A program made the position numbers and the translations under genes. This document shows, piece after piece, positions 1 through 8,648 of a stretch of 64,000 nucleotides of DNA. How positions within the stretch are numbered: position 1 is the stretch's first letter; each line of letters begins with the position of its first letter. The notes below the pieces were generated by a model. It was given only the letters and a program-made list of their open reading frames with translations. It ran no database searches and was not told the DNA's origin. The DNA comes from Eutrophocola sp049446715. Its GTDB lineage: Bacteria; Pseudomonadota; Gammaproteobacteria; Pseudomonadales; Pseudohongiellaceae. The DNA lies in assembly GCA_049446715.1 (NCBI GenBank), contig JBMTQX010000003.1:1-64000 (forward strand), read 5' to 3'.

Positions 1-107
1 GAATCAAAGAATCAAAGAATCAAAGGGGTCAGAGCCCTTTGATTTTTATCACACTGCCACCAGGATCAAATTACTCTGATCCTTTTGATTTTTAATTAAT
101 GGAACTC
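1..107. repeat. Direct octamers and imperfect REP-like inverted repeat
   Basis: The window opens with three head-to-tail copies of AATCAAAG, running into GGGGTCAGAGCCCTTTGAT. About 35 bases on, GGATCAAATTACTCTGATCC and CTTTTGATT read as the imperfect reverse complement of that unit. Motifs of this kind (ATCAAAGGGGTCAGAG) are familiar flanks of REP-associated tyrosine transposase genes, but no such transposase is visible here. I read it as an orphan or degenerate REP-type palindrome; the left part may continue outside the window. Confidence 0.5.
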
Positions 108-115
108 TGTCAAAC

Positions 116-589
116 ATGAAATTTTCCAAGTGGCGTGAAACGGTTGAATTGATCACACTCTTGGCCGTTCTGGGCGGGCTGGTCAGTGTGGTCATCGAAC
201 TGCGACAAACGCAGGAAGCCATCAGTGCACAGGCTTATCAAACCCGGGCATTGGATGCTATGGATATCTCCTTCGCCATGATCCATGACTATGAATTTCG
301 AGCGGTATTGCGTGGCTACGAGAGTGGTGATACCAGCTTGGAAAGCCTGGATGACAAGCAGCGAGGCATGCTAAACAGCTGGTACTTTCTGCTGCGAAAT
401 GACGCTGACTACGAATATTACCAATTTGAAAAAGGCTTCCGCGATCCGGATTTTTATGTCACCACGACTGTGCCTGATATCAAGAAGAATGCCCCGCATT
501 GGCGTGCCTTCGGCATACGGGAGCCTAGACAGAGCTTCAGGGAAGAAGTGGAGCGGATTCTGGCTGACGAATCGATCCGGCCTGGATGA
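116..589 (+). CDS. Hypothetical single-pass membrane protein
   Basis: I do not recognise a named family with certainty. The 157-residue product has a short charged N-terminus, then one hydrophobic segment at about residues 10-28 (ELITLLAVLGGLVSVVIEL). A polar, mostly helical domain rich in aromatic and acidic residues follows, so it is probably anchored in the inner membrane. Small proteins with this layout are common in marine gammaproteobacteria. The ATG lies just after the REP-like palindrome and no strong Shine-Dalgarno site is seen. The next gene starts 20 bases downstream on the same strand, so they may be co-transcribed. Confidence 0.65.
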   Translation: MKFSKWRETVELITLLAVLGGLVSVVIELRQTQEAISAQAYQTRALDAMDISFAMIHDYEFRAVLRGYESGDTSLESLDDKQRGMLNSWYFLLRNDADYEYYQFEKGFRDPDFYVTTTVPDIKKNAPHWRAFGIREPRQSFREEVERILADESIRPG

Positions 590-609
590 TGAGCTGGTAG
601 AATAGCCCC

Positions 610-1317
610 ATGCAATTGATCCCCACACTCCATGCCGATCCTGCCGCGCTCGCAGAGTCTTACCAGGACGCCGCGCCGTTTCCCCATGTGGTGATCGATA
701 ACCTGTTTGACGACGCCGACCTGAAACGGGTGCTGGAGGTGTTTCCCGCGCCGGAGGACATGCCCTGGCGGCAGTTCGATTCCGGCCATGAAAAGAAGCT
801 GGGCTACTGGCACACCAACACGGTGGCACCGGCGATCTGGGATTTCCTGCAGGCCATGAACGCACCGCCCATGCTGGCCTTCCTGGAAACCCTGACCGGT
901 ATCAATGGTCTCATCCCCGATCCCTACTTTGGCGGGGCGGGGCTGCATCAGATTCTGCCCGGCGGGTTTCTGAAAGTGCATGTGGATTTCAACCGCCATC
1001 CCAAGCTGAAGCTGGACCGGCGCCTGAACATGCTCATATACCTGAACGAGGACTGGCAGGATGCCTGGGGCGGACATCTGGAGTTGTGGGATGGCGGCAT
1101 CACCCGCTGCCATGAAAAGATCGCGCCGGTGTTCAACCGCACGGTGATCTTCAGCACCACGGATCAGTCCTACCATGGCCATCCGCATGCGCTGCAGTGC
1201 CCGGAAGGGCATAGCCGCAAGTCATTGTCCTTTTATTACTACACCAACGGCCGGCCGGCCCATGAACAGTCACCGGACCACGATACCCTGTTCCGAACTA
1301 CACCGGACGTCAGCTGA
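610..1317 (+). CDS. 2-oxoglutarate/Fe(II)-dependent oxygenase (prolyl-hydroxylase-like)
   Basis: The 235-residue product has the double-stranded beta-helix iron site of the 2OG-Fe(II) oxygenase superfamily: HVD at residues 124-126, a distal His in SYHGHPHAL near residues 189-191, and a 2-oxoglutarate-binding Arg in SRKSLSF at about 203. The proline-4-hydroxylase-like subgroup of bacterial proteins matches best. Such enzymes couple oxidative decarboxylation of 2-oxoglutarate to hydroxylation; the substrate cannot be told from sequence. It has no signal peptide, so it is cytosolic. The ATG follows the preceding gene by 20 bases with only a weak ribosome-binding site. Confidence 0.85.
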   Translation: MQLIPTLHADPAALAESYQDAAPFPHVVIDNLFDDADLKRVLEVFPAPEDMPWRQFDSGHEKKLGYWHTNTVAPAIWDFLQAMNAPPMLAFLETLTGINGLIPDPYFGGAGLHQILPGGFLKVHVDFNRHPKLKLDRRLNMLIYLNEDWQDAWGGHLELWDGGITRCHEKIAPVFNRTVIFSTTDQSYHGHPHALQCPEGHSRKSLSFYYYTNGRPAHEQSPDHDTLFRTTPDVS

Positions 1318-1355
1318 CAAGATTTCCTTGTCGCCATCGTCCGCTTTCGATCACC

Positions 1356-1613
1356 TTGGGCGCCAAGAACTGGCCTGAAATCATATCCACTGCTGTGACC
1401 CTGTTCCTGGCCTGGCTGACCAGTACGATCCTGCTCATGCTGTCCCCGAGAGTGCTGTCCGTGATCGGGGAGCTTGGCTCGCGTGCCCTGGAACGCCTGA
1501 TGGGTATGATCCTGGTCATCCTGGCGATCCAGATGCTACTCAATGGCATCCGGGAATCGTGCAGAGCTTCTGACTTTCAGGCCCGGTTTTGCTTGCACTG
1601 GGCGCTGAATTAG
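1356..1613 (+). pseudogene. C-terminal remnant of a MarC-family membrane protein
   Basis: Residues encoded from about 1368 to 1550 match the last two membrane helices of MarC/YhgN-type proteins, with the diagnostic ALERLMGMILVILAIQMLLN stretch. An intact MarC protein is about 200 residues with six helices; here the first four are missing and the last 18 residues look like read-through. No proper start exists (only a TTG without a ribosome-binding site). I call it a gene fragment. A second damaged marC lies at 62288-62899. The flanks 1318-1355 and 1614-1770 hold nothing else I can support. Confidence 0.6.
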
Positions 1614-1770
1614 GCAATCTTCCCCTCTGGGAAATGATCACAACGCAGACATGCCCCAAGGCACGCAACGACAACACAGACCTCCGGCAGGAAGACTCAA
1701 GCGGTATTGCGATCTGCTTGCAACATGCTGATTTTATTTTGAAAAATACCGGAGGCCAGGTAAGAGCAAC

Positions 1771-3333
1771 ATGCAAAACATCGACAGACTGAGCCTTTTG
1801 TTTGCCTTTTTGCTGGCCGGTACGGCCGCCGCCTTTCTCTACTGGGGGCTGGATTACACGGCTTACAGCAACGTGCTGGTGTTTGTCATTGCTGCCTTCT
1901 TCGGCATGTTCATGGCCTTCAATATTGGCGGTAATGACGTGGCCAATTCCTTTGGCACCAGTGTCGGGGCCGGCACGCTTAGCATCAAGCAGGCGCTGCT
2001 CATTGCTGCCGTGTTTGAAGTCAGCGGGGCCATCATTGCCGGTGGTGAAGTCACCAATACCATTCGCGGCAACATTGTCGATCTGTCCGACATCGCACTA
2101 GATCCCATGGACTTTATCTACATCATGATGTCGGCGCTGCTGGCCGCCGCCCTGTGGCTGCTGTTTGCCAGCAAGCGCGGTTATCCGGTGTCCACCACGC
2201 ATTCCATCATCGGCGGCATCATCGGCAGCTCAATTGTCACCGGCATTGTGCTCAACGGCAGCGACATGGCCTTCGCTCTGGTGCAGTGGGGCGAGGTTGT
2301 GAAGATTGCCATGTCCTGGGTGATTTCGCCGTTGCTGGGCGGACTGGTGTCCTGGGCGCTGTTTACGTTGATCCGCAACCACATCATCCTGCAGGATGAA
2401 GAATCCGAACGTCGCCTGCTGGAAGTGAAGGCGGAAATGCTCCAACAGAAGGCCGACTTTCGTCCCGCCTATGAGCGGCTTGAGGAAATCCAGCAGATTT
2501 CCTATGCCAGCGCCAACACCGAGGACAATCCGTTCGAGCGAGCCGAAGACATTGATCCCCGTCAGATGGAATTCGGTTCCTTCCACGAGCTGCACCTGCA
2601 CGAGGAAAAACAACACGGTGAGGATGCCCGACGTGCGCTGGAAACCTGGGTGCCGCTGGTGGCGGCACTGGGCGCTGTCATCATCACGGCCATGCTGGTA
2701 TTCAAAGGCCTGAAGAATCTCGATTTTGAACTGAGTGCACTGGGTAACCTGCTGGTCATGGCCATGGTAGGTTCGGCTGTGTGGATGGGAACCCTGATCT
2801 TTGCCCGCTCCCTGAAACATGAGCCGTTGAGTAAATCCACCTTTGTTCTGTTCAGCTGGATGCAGGTGTTCACGGCCTGCGGTTTTGCCTTCAGCCACGG
2901 CTCCAACGACATTGCCAACGCAATCGGTCCCTTTGCTGCCATTCTCGATGTTCTGCGCACCGGCGTAATCGGCAGTGCCGCCTCGATTCCCACGTTCACC
3001 ATGATAACTTTTGGCATCGCATTGGTGGCAGGCCTTTGGTTCATTGGCCGCGAGGTCATCCTGACGGTCGGGCATCACCTGACCGCCATGCATCCGGCGT
3101 CCGGCTTTGCGGCAGAATTATCGGCAGCCACCGTGGTGCTCTTGGCATCCCTTCTGGGTATCCCGGTTTCGAGCACACATATCCTGATCGGCTCAGTGCT
3201 TGGTATTGGCATTGTGAACCGCCAGACCAACTGGGGGCTCATGAAGCCCATCGGCCTGGCCTGGGTCATTACCCTGCCGGCTGCCGGGCTGCTGAGCGGT
3301 GCCCTGTTCCTGCTGCTGCGTGCGGTATTTTAA
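1771..3333 (+). CDS. PiT-family inorganic phosphate transporter
   Basis: This 520-residue inner-membrane protein belongs to the PiT family (PF01384), low-affinity phosphate/cation symporters. Both halves of the internal duplication carry the signature: GGNDVANSFG at residues 53-62 and GSNDIANAIGP at about 378-388. Long hydrophobic helices flank a hydrophilic central loop at about residues 205-295, rich in Glu and Arg. A GGAGG ribosome-binding site lies upstream of the ATG. In this genome PiT would be the constitutive uptake route beside the high-affinity PstSCAB system at 31.5-35.2 kb, although the two loci are far apart. A close paralogue with another anion substrate is possible but less likely. 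Confidence 0.9.
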   Translation: MQNIDRLSLLFAFLLAGTAAAFLYWGLDYTAYSNVLVFVIAAFFGMFMAFNIGGNDVANSFGTSVGAGTLSIKQALLIAAVFEVSGAIIAGGEVTNTIRGNIVDLSDIALDPMDFIYIMMSALLAAALWLLFASKRGYPVSTTHSIIGGIIGSSIVTGIVLNGSDMAFALVQWGEVVKIAMSWVISPLLGGLVSWALFTLIRNHIILQDEESERRLLEVKAEMLQQKADFRPAYERLEEIQQISYASANTEDNPFERAEDIDPRQMEFGSFHELHLHEEKQHGEDARRALETWVPLVAALGAVIITAMLVFKGLKNLDFELSALGNLLVMAMVGSAVWMGTLIFARSLKHEPLSKSTFVLFSWMQVFTACGFAFSHGSNDIANAIGPFAAILDVLRTGVIGSAASIPTFTMITFGIALVAGLWFIGREVILTVGHHLTAMHPASGFAAELSAATVVLLASLLGIPVSSTHILIGSVLGIGIVNRQTNWGLMKPIGLAWVITLPAAGLLSGALFLLLRAVF

Positions 3334-3379
3334 AGAGATTGCAAGTAGACCCGAATCGTAATCGGGTATGCTGTGAACC

Positions 3380-4201
3380 ATGTCGAAAACTGCCCAACCC
3401 GATTTGCAACAGGCTAATGCCCGTATTCTCTTCGTACCCCATGGCGGTGGACCCATGCCGTTGCTGGGGGATCCCGAGCAGGCTAGTCTGACCCGGTTCC
3501 TGCAAACCGTTCCTGCCCGGCTAGGTCAGCCTGAGGCCATTATCATGATCAGTGCGCACTGGGAAATGCCGGTGCCACACGTGACTGCCGGAGCCAGCCC
3601 GGAACTGATTTACGACTATGGCGGCTTTCCGCCCGAAGCTTATGCGATTCAATATCCGGCTCCTGGCGCACCGGCGCTCGCAGCTGACATTGCCAGTCTG
3701 CTGGAAGCGCAGGGCGTGCCCTGTATGCAGGATGCACAACGTGGTTTTGATCACGGTATGTTCGTACCGCTGAAGCTGATGTATCCCGAGGCCGCTATTC
3801 CGGTTATCCAGTTATCCCTGCTGGTGAACTTGGATGCCGGCGCCCATGTCGCCCTGGGCCAGGCCCTGGCCCCGCTGCGGGACAGGAACCTGTTGATTGT
3901 GGGATCGGGCATGACGTTTCATAACCTGCGCGCTTTTTTCATGCCCGGACTCGCCAGGGATACCGATAACGAGGGCTTTGAAACCTGGTTGCGGAACGTC
4001 TGTACCAGCGATATGCCGGAAAACGAGCGCACGCACAAACTGACGCACTGGATGGAAGCGCCGGGTGGTTTGCAATGTCATCCACGCCCGGAACATCTTT
4101 TACCCCTGCAGGTGTGTTACGGTATGGCAGGCAAAAAAGCAGAGGTAGTGTTTGACGATAAGGTCATCGGAAAACGCGTCAGCGGCTATCTCTGGACCTG
4201 A
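3380..4201 (+). CDS. DODA-type extradiol aromatic ring-opening dioxygenase
   Basis: The 273-residue protein belongs to the class III extradiol dioxygenase family (LigB fold; 4,5-DOPA dioxygenase / YgiD group). The metal ligands are readable: His21 in PHGGGP, His60 in SAHWE, His125 in FDHGMFVPL, and the conserved His181 in MTFHNL. Such enzymes cleave catechol-type rings next to the hydroxyls using non-haem Fe(II) or Zn; the natural substrate of bacterial members is often unknown. The length is typical. It follows the PiT gene by 46 bases, which contain a small ACCCGA/TCGGGT hairpin. The SpoIIAA-like gene starts 14 bases downstream. Confidence 0.88.
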   Translation: MSKTAQPDLQQANARILFVPHGGGPMPLLGDPEQASLTRFLQTVPARLGQPEAIIMISAHWEMPVPHVTAGASPELIYDYGGFPPEAYAIQYPAPGAPALAADIASLLEAQGVPCMQDAQRGFDHGMFVPLKLMYPEAAIPVIQLSLLVNLDAGAHVALGQALAPLRDRNLLIVGSGMTFHNLRAFFMPGLARDTDNEGFETWLRNVCTSDMPENERTHKLTHWMEAPGGLQCHPRPEHLLPLQVCYGMAGKKAEVVFDDKVIGKRVSGYLWT

Positions 4202-4215
4202 CGAAAGGATTCATC

Positions 4216-4635
4216 ATGTCGGTCAATTACCGTATCAACAGCGAAGAAAACATGGCTGAAATCACCGCTTCCGGCAAAATCACCTTGCTGGAAATCGTCA
4301 AGGAAGTCGGGCGCATCATGGCCAGTGGTGAATACAAGGCGGGCATGGATGGCATCATTGATGCCAGGCTGTGTGATGTCGAAGCCACTGCCGATCAGGT
4401 GCAGAACCTGGTCAGCCTGATAGCCAAAGACAAGTCACTGACGCGAAACGCCCGCCGGGCCATTGTGGCTTAGGAAGACCTGATGATCGGCATTTCCGAC
4501 ATGTACAGCAGTTTTACCAGTGACATTTATGCTGATCTAAGACTTTTCCGCAATATTGGCGAGGCGCGCGAGTGGCTCGGTTTGGAAGCGCACACTAGTA
4601 GCGGGCATAACGGTTCATTGCAGATACAGCCATAG
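4216..4635 (+). pseudogene. SpoIIAA/STAS-like protein interrupted by an in-frame amber codon
   Basis: Codons 1-85 (4216-4470) encode the N-terminal part of a small STAS/SpoIIAA-like domain (MSVNYRINSEENMAEITASG start). A TAG at 4471-4473 stops it, but the same frame continues for 53 more codons with a perfectly family-like C-terminus: EDLMIGISDMYSSFTSDIY, then LFRNIGEAREWLG, stopping with TAG at 4633. Without the amber codon the product would be 139 residues, close to family length. It has a good ribosome-binding site (GAAAGGA) 14 bases after the dioxygenase gene. Either it is a recent nonsense pseudogene or the codon is read through. Confidence 0.7.
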
Positions 4636-4666
4636 TCGCCAATCTTTCTGGTTGGGTGGGTCGAAC

Positions 4667-5740
4667 CTATCCTTCTGCCGATTGCACCGTGACTGGCGTA
4701 TCGGTGACACCCCTTTCCTTGTCCATCAACTTCATCAATGTCATGCGTGCACGCACCGAATTCTGGTCGCTGAATTTCATCACTTCACGGGATGGCGCGC
4801 TGCCGCTTTGCAAGATGTGTTCGATCGCCTGGGATGCATCGATGTCTTCCTGGACCACGTGCTGCAGGTAGCCGCGCATGTTTTCAATCTGCTGCACATC
4901 CTTTGAGGCCAGACCGAAATGGTAGTAGCAGGAGTGCCGGGTGGCCGGGGTGATGGCGTGGAAGATATACATGGCACGCATGGCTTCTCCGGCGCGTTCA
5001 TGATCGTCTGGAAACGTCATTTCCACCGAGCCGGCATGCAGTCCCGGGTAATAAAAATTCATGGCGCTGACCTGGTTGATGTTGCCTTCGTAGTGATGGA
5101 ATTCCTTGACCACTGGCGGGGCTTCGCAGTCGCGGATGGTGCGCGAGCTGTAAAGAACACCCGGTGCCTCGGACAAATCTTCCGGTACCTCGGCGTTGCC
5201 ACTGGAACCGATGCTGCTGCCGTGCAGGTACGCCAGATGTGACAGGTCGGTGAGGTTGTCGGTCAGCAGCTGGTAGCGGGCCTGGACCTCATAAAAATAC
5301 AGCGGGCTGGCGGTGATGCCTTCGCCATCGTGGCCGATGTCGGCCAGGTCCGGCAACAGACTGATGTCAGCTTTTGTGGGATCACCAGGCCATACCCAGA
5401 CCCACATACCGTGCTCCACCACGGGGTATTTTTTCAGCTGGCAGCTGGACGGAATATTGTCCTGCCCCGGAATATTAGTGCACTGACCCTCGGCATCAAA
5501 GGCGATGCCGTGGTAGGCGCAGGTGATGGTGTCGTCTTTCAGGTGGCTGTCAGCAAGTGGGAAGAAGCGGTGCGGGCAGAGACCGCTCAAACAGGTCACG
5601 TCACCGTCCTGCTTGCGAAAGAGTACGACCGGCTGATTCAGGATCCAGCGCGAGACAAGCTGGTCGGAAACATCCTGGCGAAAGGCGGCGACATACCAGC
5701 CATTATGCACGGCGTAGTAGCCTTTTTTGAATGGATACAT
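4667..5740 (-). CDS. Rieske non-haem iron oxygenase, alpha subunit (VanA-like)
   Basis: This is the oxygenase component of a Rieske aromatic-ring or O-demethylating oxygenase, 357 residues. The [2Fe-2S] ligands are C55-P-H57 and C74-A-Y-H77, and the mononuclear iron site is NLTDLSHLAYLH (Asn162, Asp165, His168, His173). Overall layout resembles vanillate O-demethylase / phenoxybenzoate dioxygenase oxygenases. The start at 5740 is chosen because AAGGAGG precedes that ATG by 7 bases; the longer open frame to 5842 runs into a repeat. No reductase gene lies next to it, so electrons must come from elsewhere. It is convergent with the damaged SpoIIAA-like gene. The substrate is unknown. Confidence 0.88.
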   Translation of the reverse strand: MYPFKKGYYAVHNGWYVAAFRQDVSDQLVSRWILNQPVVLFRKQDGDVTCLSGLCPHRFFPLADSHLKDDTITCAYHGIAFDAEGQCTNIPGQDNIPSSCQLKKYPVVEHGMWVWVWPGDPTKADISLLPDLADIGHDGEGITASPLYFYEVQARYQLLTDNLTDLSHLAYLHGSSIGSSGNAEVPEDLSEAPGVLYSSRTIRDCEAPPVVKEFHHYEGNINQVSAMNFYYPGLHAGSVEMTFPDDHERAGEAMRAMYIFHAITPATRHSCYYHFGLASKDVQQIENMRGYLQHVVQEDIDASQAIEHILQSGSAPSREVMKFSDQNSVRARMTLMKLMDKERGVTDTPVTVQSAEG

Positions 5741-5813
5741 GACGCAATCCTCCTTGGGTGAGCAGGGGAAAAGCATACCAGAAACGACAGAGGGGAAAGA
5801 GGCAAGAGGCATT

Positions 5814-5926
5814 CGTAGGTCGGCATAGACGTAGGTCGGCATAGGCCCGAAGGGCCGTTTGCCGACATGGGTATTTGTGTGAATTCTTATGTCGGCAGAC
5901 GCCGCATTGCGGTTATGCCGACCTAA
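5814..5926. repeat. GTAGGTCGGCATA palindromic repeat, copy 1
   Basis: An imperfect palindrome of about 110 bases. The left arm reads GTAGGTCGGCATAGGCCC then GGGCCGTTTGCCGACAT; the right arm is its complement, ATGTCGGCAGACGCC ending TTATGCCGACCTA. The left end is doubled here (a second GTAGGTCGGCATA at 5831). Related copies lie at 11514-11621, 15896-16018 and 48327-48420, with a half copy at 13741-13771. It lies between two minus-strand genes, just upstream of the Rieske start. Confidence 0.8.
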
Positions 5927-5947
5927 GATTGTCTCTTTTCGCGGCCA

Positions 5948-5974
5948 TAAAAAAGGGCGCCATTGGCGCCCTTT
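5948..5974 (-). terminator. Rho-independent terminator after ahcY
   Basis: A perfect 10-bp stem AAAGGGCGCC/GGCGCCCTTT with a 3-base loop, 24 bases beyond the ahcY stop. On the minus strand it is followed by a run of T (complement of the A-tract at 5948-5954), giving a canonical intrinsic terminator for the metK-ahcY transcripts. Confidence 0.85.
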
Positions 5975-5997
5975 GAAGCTTCGTTTCGTTCTTATTA

Positions 5998-7377
5998 TTA
6001 GTATTTGTAGTGTTCCGGCTTGAACGGGCCTTCGACTTTCACGCCGATGTACTTGGCCTGGTCCGGGGTCATACGGGTGATGACACCGTCGAAGCCCTTG
6101 ACCATACAGGCAGCCACTTCTTCGTCCAGTTTCTTTGGCAGTACTTCAACCTTGATGTTGGCTTCCTTGACTTCCGGATCTAGGTCAGCGAACTTGCGTT
6201 CCCACAGGTACATCTGTGCGAGAACCTGGTTGGAGAAGGAGCCGTCCATGATGCGTGACGGGTGACCGGTCGCGTTGCCCAGGTTGATCAGGCGGCCTTC
6301 GGACAACAGTACCAGGAAGTCTTCCTTGCCGTCGGGCAGTTTGCCGCGCACGATCTTGTGCACCTGCGGCTTGACCTCTTCCCACTTCCATTCCTTGCGC
6401 ATGAAGGCGGTATCGATCTCGTTGTCGAAGTGGCCAATGTTACAGACCACGGCAGATGGCTTCAGGGCCTGCAGCATGAACTTGTCGCAGACATTGATGT
6501 TGCCGGTAGTGGTGACGATCAGGTCTGTGCTTCCCAGCAGCTGCTTGTTGATGCCTTCCATGGTGCCGGTGTTAATGCCGTCCACGTACGGAGAGACCAC
6601 TTCAAAGCCGTCCATGCAGGCCTGCATGGCGCAGATCGGGTCGATCTCGGAAATCTTCACGATCATGCCTTCCTGGGCCAGGCTGGCGGCAGAACCTTTA
6701 CCAACGTCACCGTAGCCGATGACCAGTGCCTTGCGGCCGGACAACAGCATGTCGGTACCACGCTTGATACCGTCGTTCAGTGAGTGGCGGCAGCCGTACT
6801 TGTTGTCGTTCTTGGACTTGGTGACCGAGTCGTTGACGTTGACAGCCGGTACTTTCAGGGTGCCTTCGGCCATCATTTCATACAGGCGGTGAACACCGGT
6901 GGTTGTTTCTTCGGTGATACCGTTGATGTTGTCCAGCATTTCGGGATACTTCTGATGCACCATGGCAGTCAGGTCGCCGCCGTCGTCCAGCAGCATGTTG
7001 GCATCCCAGGGCTTGCCATCTTTGAGGATGGTCTGCTCGATACACCACTCGGCTTCTTCCTCGGTCTGCCCTTTCCAGGCGTAAACCGCAACGCCGGAGG
7101 CAGCCATCGCGGCAGCCGCATGGTCCTGGGTGGAGAAGATGTTACAGGAGGACCAGCGCACTTCGGCACCCAGGGCTTTCAGGGTTTCGATCAGTACCGC
7201 GGTCTGGATGGTCATGTGGATACAGCCGATGATCTTGGCGCCTTTAAGTGGCTTTTCTTCGCCATACTTTTCGCGCAGTACCATCAGGGACGGCATTTCG
7301 GATTCGGCCAGCATGATTTCCTTGCGGCCAAAATCTGCCAGTCCGATATCCGCGACTTTGTAATCTTCTTTGCTCAT
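5998..7377 (-). CDS. ahcY: S-adenosyl-L-homocysteine hydrolase
   Basis: SAHase hydrolyses S-adenosylhomocysteine to adenosine and homocysteine, relieving product inhibition of methyltransferases. The 459-residue cytosolic protein shows the family signature SCNIFSTQDHAAAA, the NAD-binding loop VIGYGDVGKGSA of the Rossmann domain, and the C-terminal KPEHYKY tail that closes the neighbouring subunit's NAD site. The length fits the bacterial form carrying the roughly 40-residue insertion. It lies downstream of metK on the same strand (110-base gap with hairpins), completing a compact SAM-cycle unit, and ends at a strong terminator. Confidence 0.97.
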   Translation of the reverse strand: MSKEDYKVADIGLADFGRKEIMLAESEMPSLMVLREKYGEEKPLKGAKIIGCIHMTIQTAVLIETLKALGAEVRWSSCNIFSTQDHAAAAMAASGVAVYAWKGQTEEEAEWCIEQTILKDGKPWDANMLLDDGGDLTAMVHQKYPEMLDNINGITEETTTGVHRLYEMMAEGTLKVPAVNVNDSVTKSKNDNKYGCRHSLNDGIKRGTDMLLSGRKALVIGYGDVGKGSAASLAQEGMIVKISEIDPICAMQACMDGFEVVSPYVDGINTGTMEGINKQLLGSTDLIVTTTGNINVCDKFMLQALKPSAVVCNIGHFDNEIDTAFMRKEWKWEEVKPQVHKIVRGKLPDGKEDFLVLLSEGRLINLGNATGHPSRIMDGSFSNQVLAQMYLWERKFADLDPEVKEANIKVEVLPKKLDEEVAACMVKGFDGVITRMTPDQAKYIGVKVEGPFKPEHYKY

Positions 7378-7425
7378 TAATAGTTCCTATTGCTTGAATT
7401 TATGAATCATGTGAATCGGTAGAGA

Positions 7426-7474
7426 CAGGGACGGAGCAGGCTTTGCGCAGTCCGTCCCTGACCGACTTTGTCGG
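7426..7474 (-). promoter_or_regulatory. Hairpins in the metK-ahcY spacer
   Basis: The 110-base spacer holds a 10-bp perfect stem (CAGGGACGGA at 7426-7435 with TCCGTCCCTG at 7451-7460, 15-base loop) and beside it a small CCGAC/GTCGG hairpin (7462-7474). Neither has a T-tract, so this is not a simple terminator. I see no match to the SAH riboswitch core I remember. It could be an mRNA-processing or partial attenuation structure adjusting AhcY against MetK, or a structural spacer. Confidence 0.4.
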
Positions 7475-7487
7475 CCTGCCTGCTGGT

Positions 7488-8648
7488 TTAGATGCCAGCG
7501 TCTGCCTTCAAGGCTTCGGCCTTGTCGGTTTTCTCCCAAGAGAATTCCTCGCGGCCGAAATGACCGTAGGCAGCGGTAGGCTGGTAGATCGGCCGCAGCA
7601 GGTCTAGCATGGCGATCAGGCCGGCGGGGCGGCAATCGAAATGCTCGCGTACCAGACTGGTGATCTTGCTGTCCTCGATTTTGCCGGTGCCAAAAGTGTC
7701 GACCAGGATGGAGGTCGGCTCGGCCACGCCGATGGCGTAGGAGAGCTGGACTTCGCAACGGGTCGCCAGGCCTGCAGCGACAATATTCTTGGCAATGTAG
7801 CGGGCCAGGTAGGCTGCGGAACGGTCCACCTTGGACGGGTCCTTGCCGGAGAAGGCGCCGCCACCATGACGGGCCATGCCGCCGTAGGTGTCCACGATGA
7901 TCTTGCGGCCGGTCAGACCACAGTCACCGTGCGGGCCACCGATGATGAACTGGCCGGTCGGGTTGATGTGGTACTTGGTGTCTGCATCCAGCCACTCGGC
8001 AGGCAGCACAGGCTTGATAATTTCTTCCATCACGGCTTCGTGCAGCTGCTCCTGGGTGACGTCCTTGGTGTGCTGGCTTGACAGCACCACGGCGTCGATG
8101 GAGGTCGGCTTGCCGTCGACATAACGGAAGGTCAGCTGGCTCTTGGCGTCCGGCAGCAGGAAGGGCAGGGAGCCGTTCTTGCGGACTTCAGCCTGTTTCT
8201 TCACTAGCAGATGGGCATACGTGATCGGGGCGGGCATGAGGACATCGGTTTCGTCACAGGCGTAACCGAACATCAGGCCTTGATCGCCTGCACCCTGTTC
8301 CTTGTGAAGGCCTTCACCTTCGGAAACGCCCATGGAAATGTCGGGGGACTGCTTGCCTATGCCGTTCAGTACGGCACAGGTGTTGCCATCGTAGCCCATG
8401 GAGGAATCGGTATAACCGATATCGCAAATGACTTTACGGACGATTTCTTCAACTTCAATGTGAGCAGTGGTGGTCACCTCGCCGGCAACGAGGGCGAGGC
8501 CGGTTTTGGTCAGGGTTTCAACTGCGACACGAGATTTGGGATCCTGCTCCAGCAATGCATCTAGAATGGCGTCTGAGATCTGGTCGGAAATTTTATCGGG
8601 ATGGCCTTCAGATACAGATTCCGATGTAAACAATACTGCTTCAGTCAT
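7488..8648 (-). CDS. metK: S-adenosylmethionine synthase
   Basis: MetK makes S-adenosylmethionine from methionine and ATP, releasing phosphate and pyrophosphate. The 386-residue protein shows GHPDKISDQISDAILDA near the N-terminus, the signature hexapeptide GAGDQG with MFGYA after it, and the glycine-rich GGGAFSGKDPSKVDRS loop. Length and start match the family, with AAGGA 7-8 bases before the ATG. It is the first gene of the metK-ahcY unit. Its 5' region faces the 700-base spacer before tkt, where I see no SAM riboswitch. Confidence 0.97.
   Translation of the reverse strand: MTEAVLFTSESVSEGHPDKISDQISDAILDALLEQDPKSRVAVETLTKTGLALVAGEVTTTAHIEVEEIVRKVICDIGYTDSSMGYDGNTCAVLNGIGKQSPDISMGVSEGEGLHKEQGAGDQGLMFGYACDETDVLMPAPITYAHLLVKKQAEVRKNGSLPFLLPDAKSQLTFRYVDGKPTSIDAVVLSSQHTKDVTQEQLHEAVMEEIIKPVLPAEWLDADTKYHINPTGQFIIGGPHGDCGLTGRKIIVDTYGGMARHGGGAFSGKDPSKVDRSAAYLARYIAKNIVAAGLATRCEVQLSYAIGVAEPTSILVDTFGTGKIEDSKITSLVREHFDCRPAGLIAMLDLLRPIYQPTAAYGHFGREEFSWEKTDKAEALKADAGI

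Noticed and set aside
3349..3367. ACCCGA/TCGGGT hairpin between the phosphate transporter and the dioxygenase
   Set aside because: Only 6 bp and no T-tract; too weak to call a terminator.
6020..8564. Long plus-strand ORFs across ahcY and metK
   Set aside because: Antisense shadows of two highly conserved enzymes; composition is low-complexity His/Gly/Val without family features.
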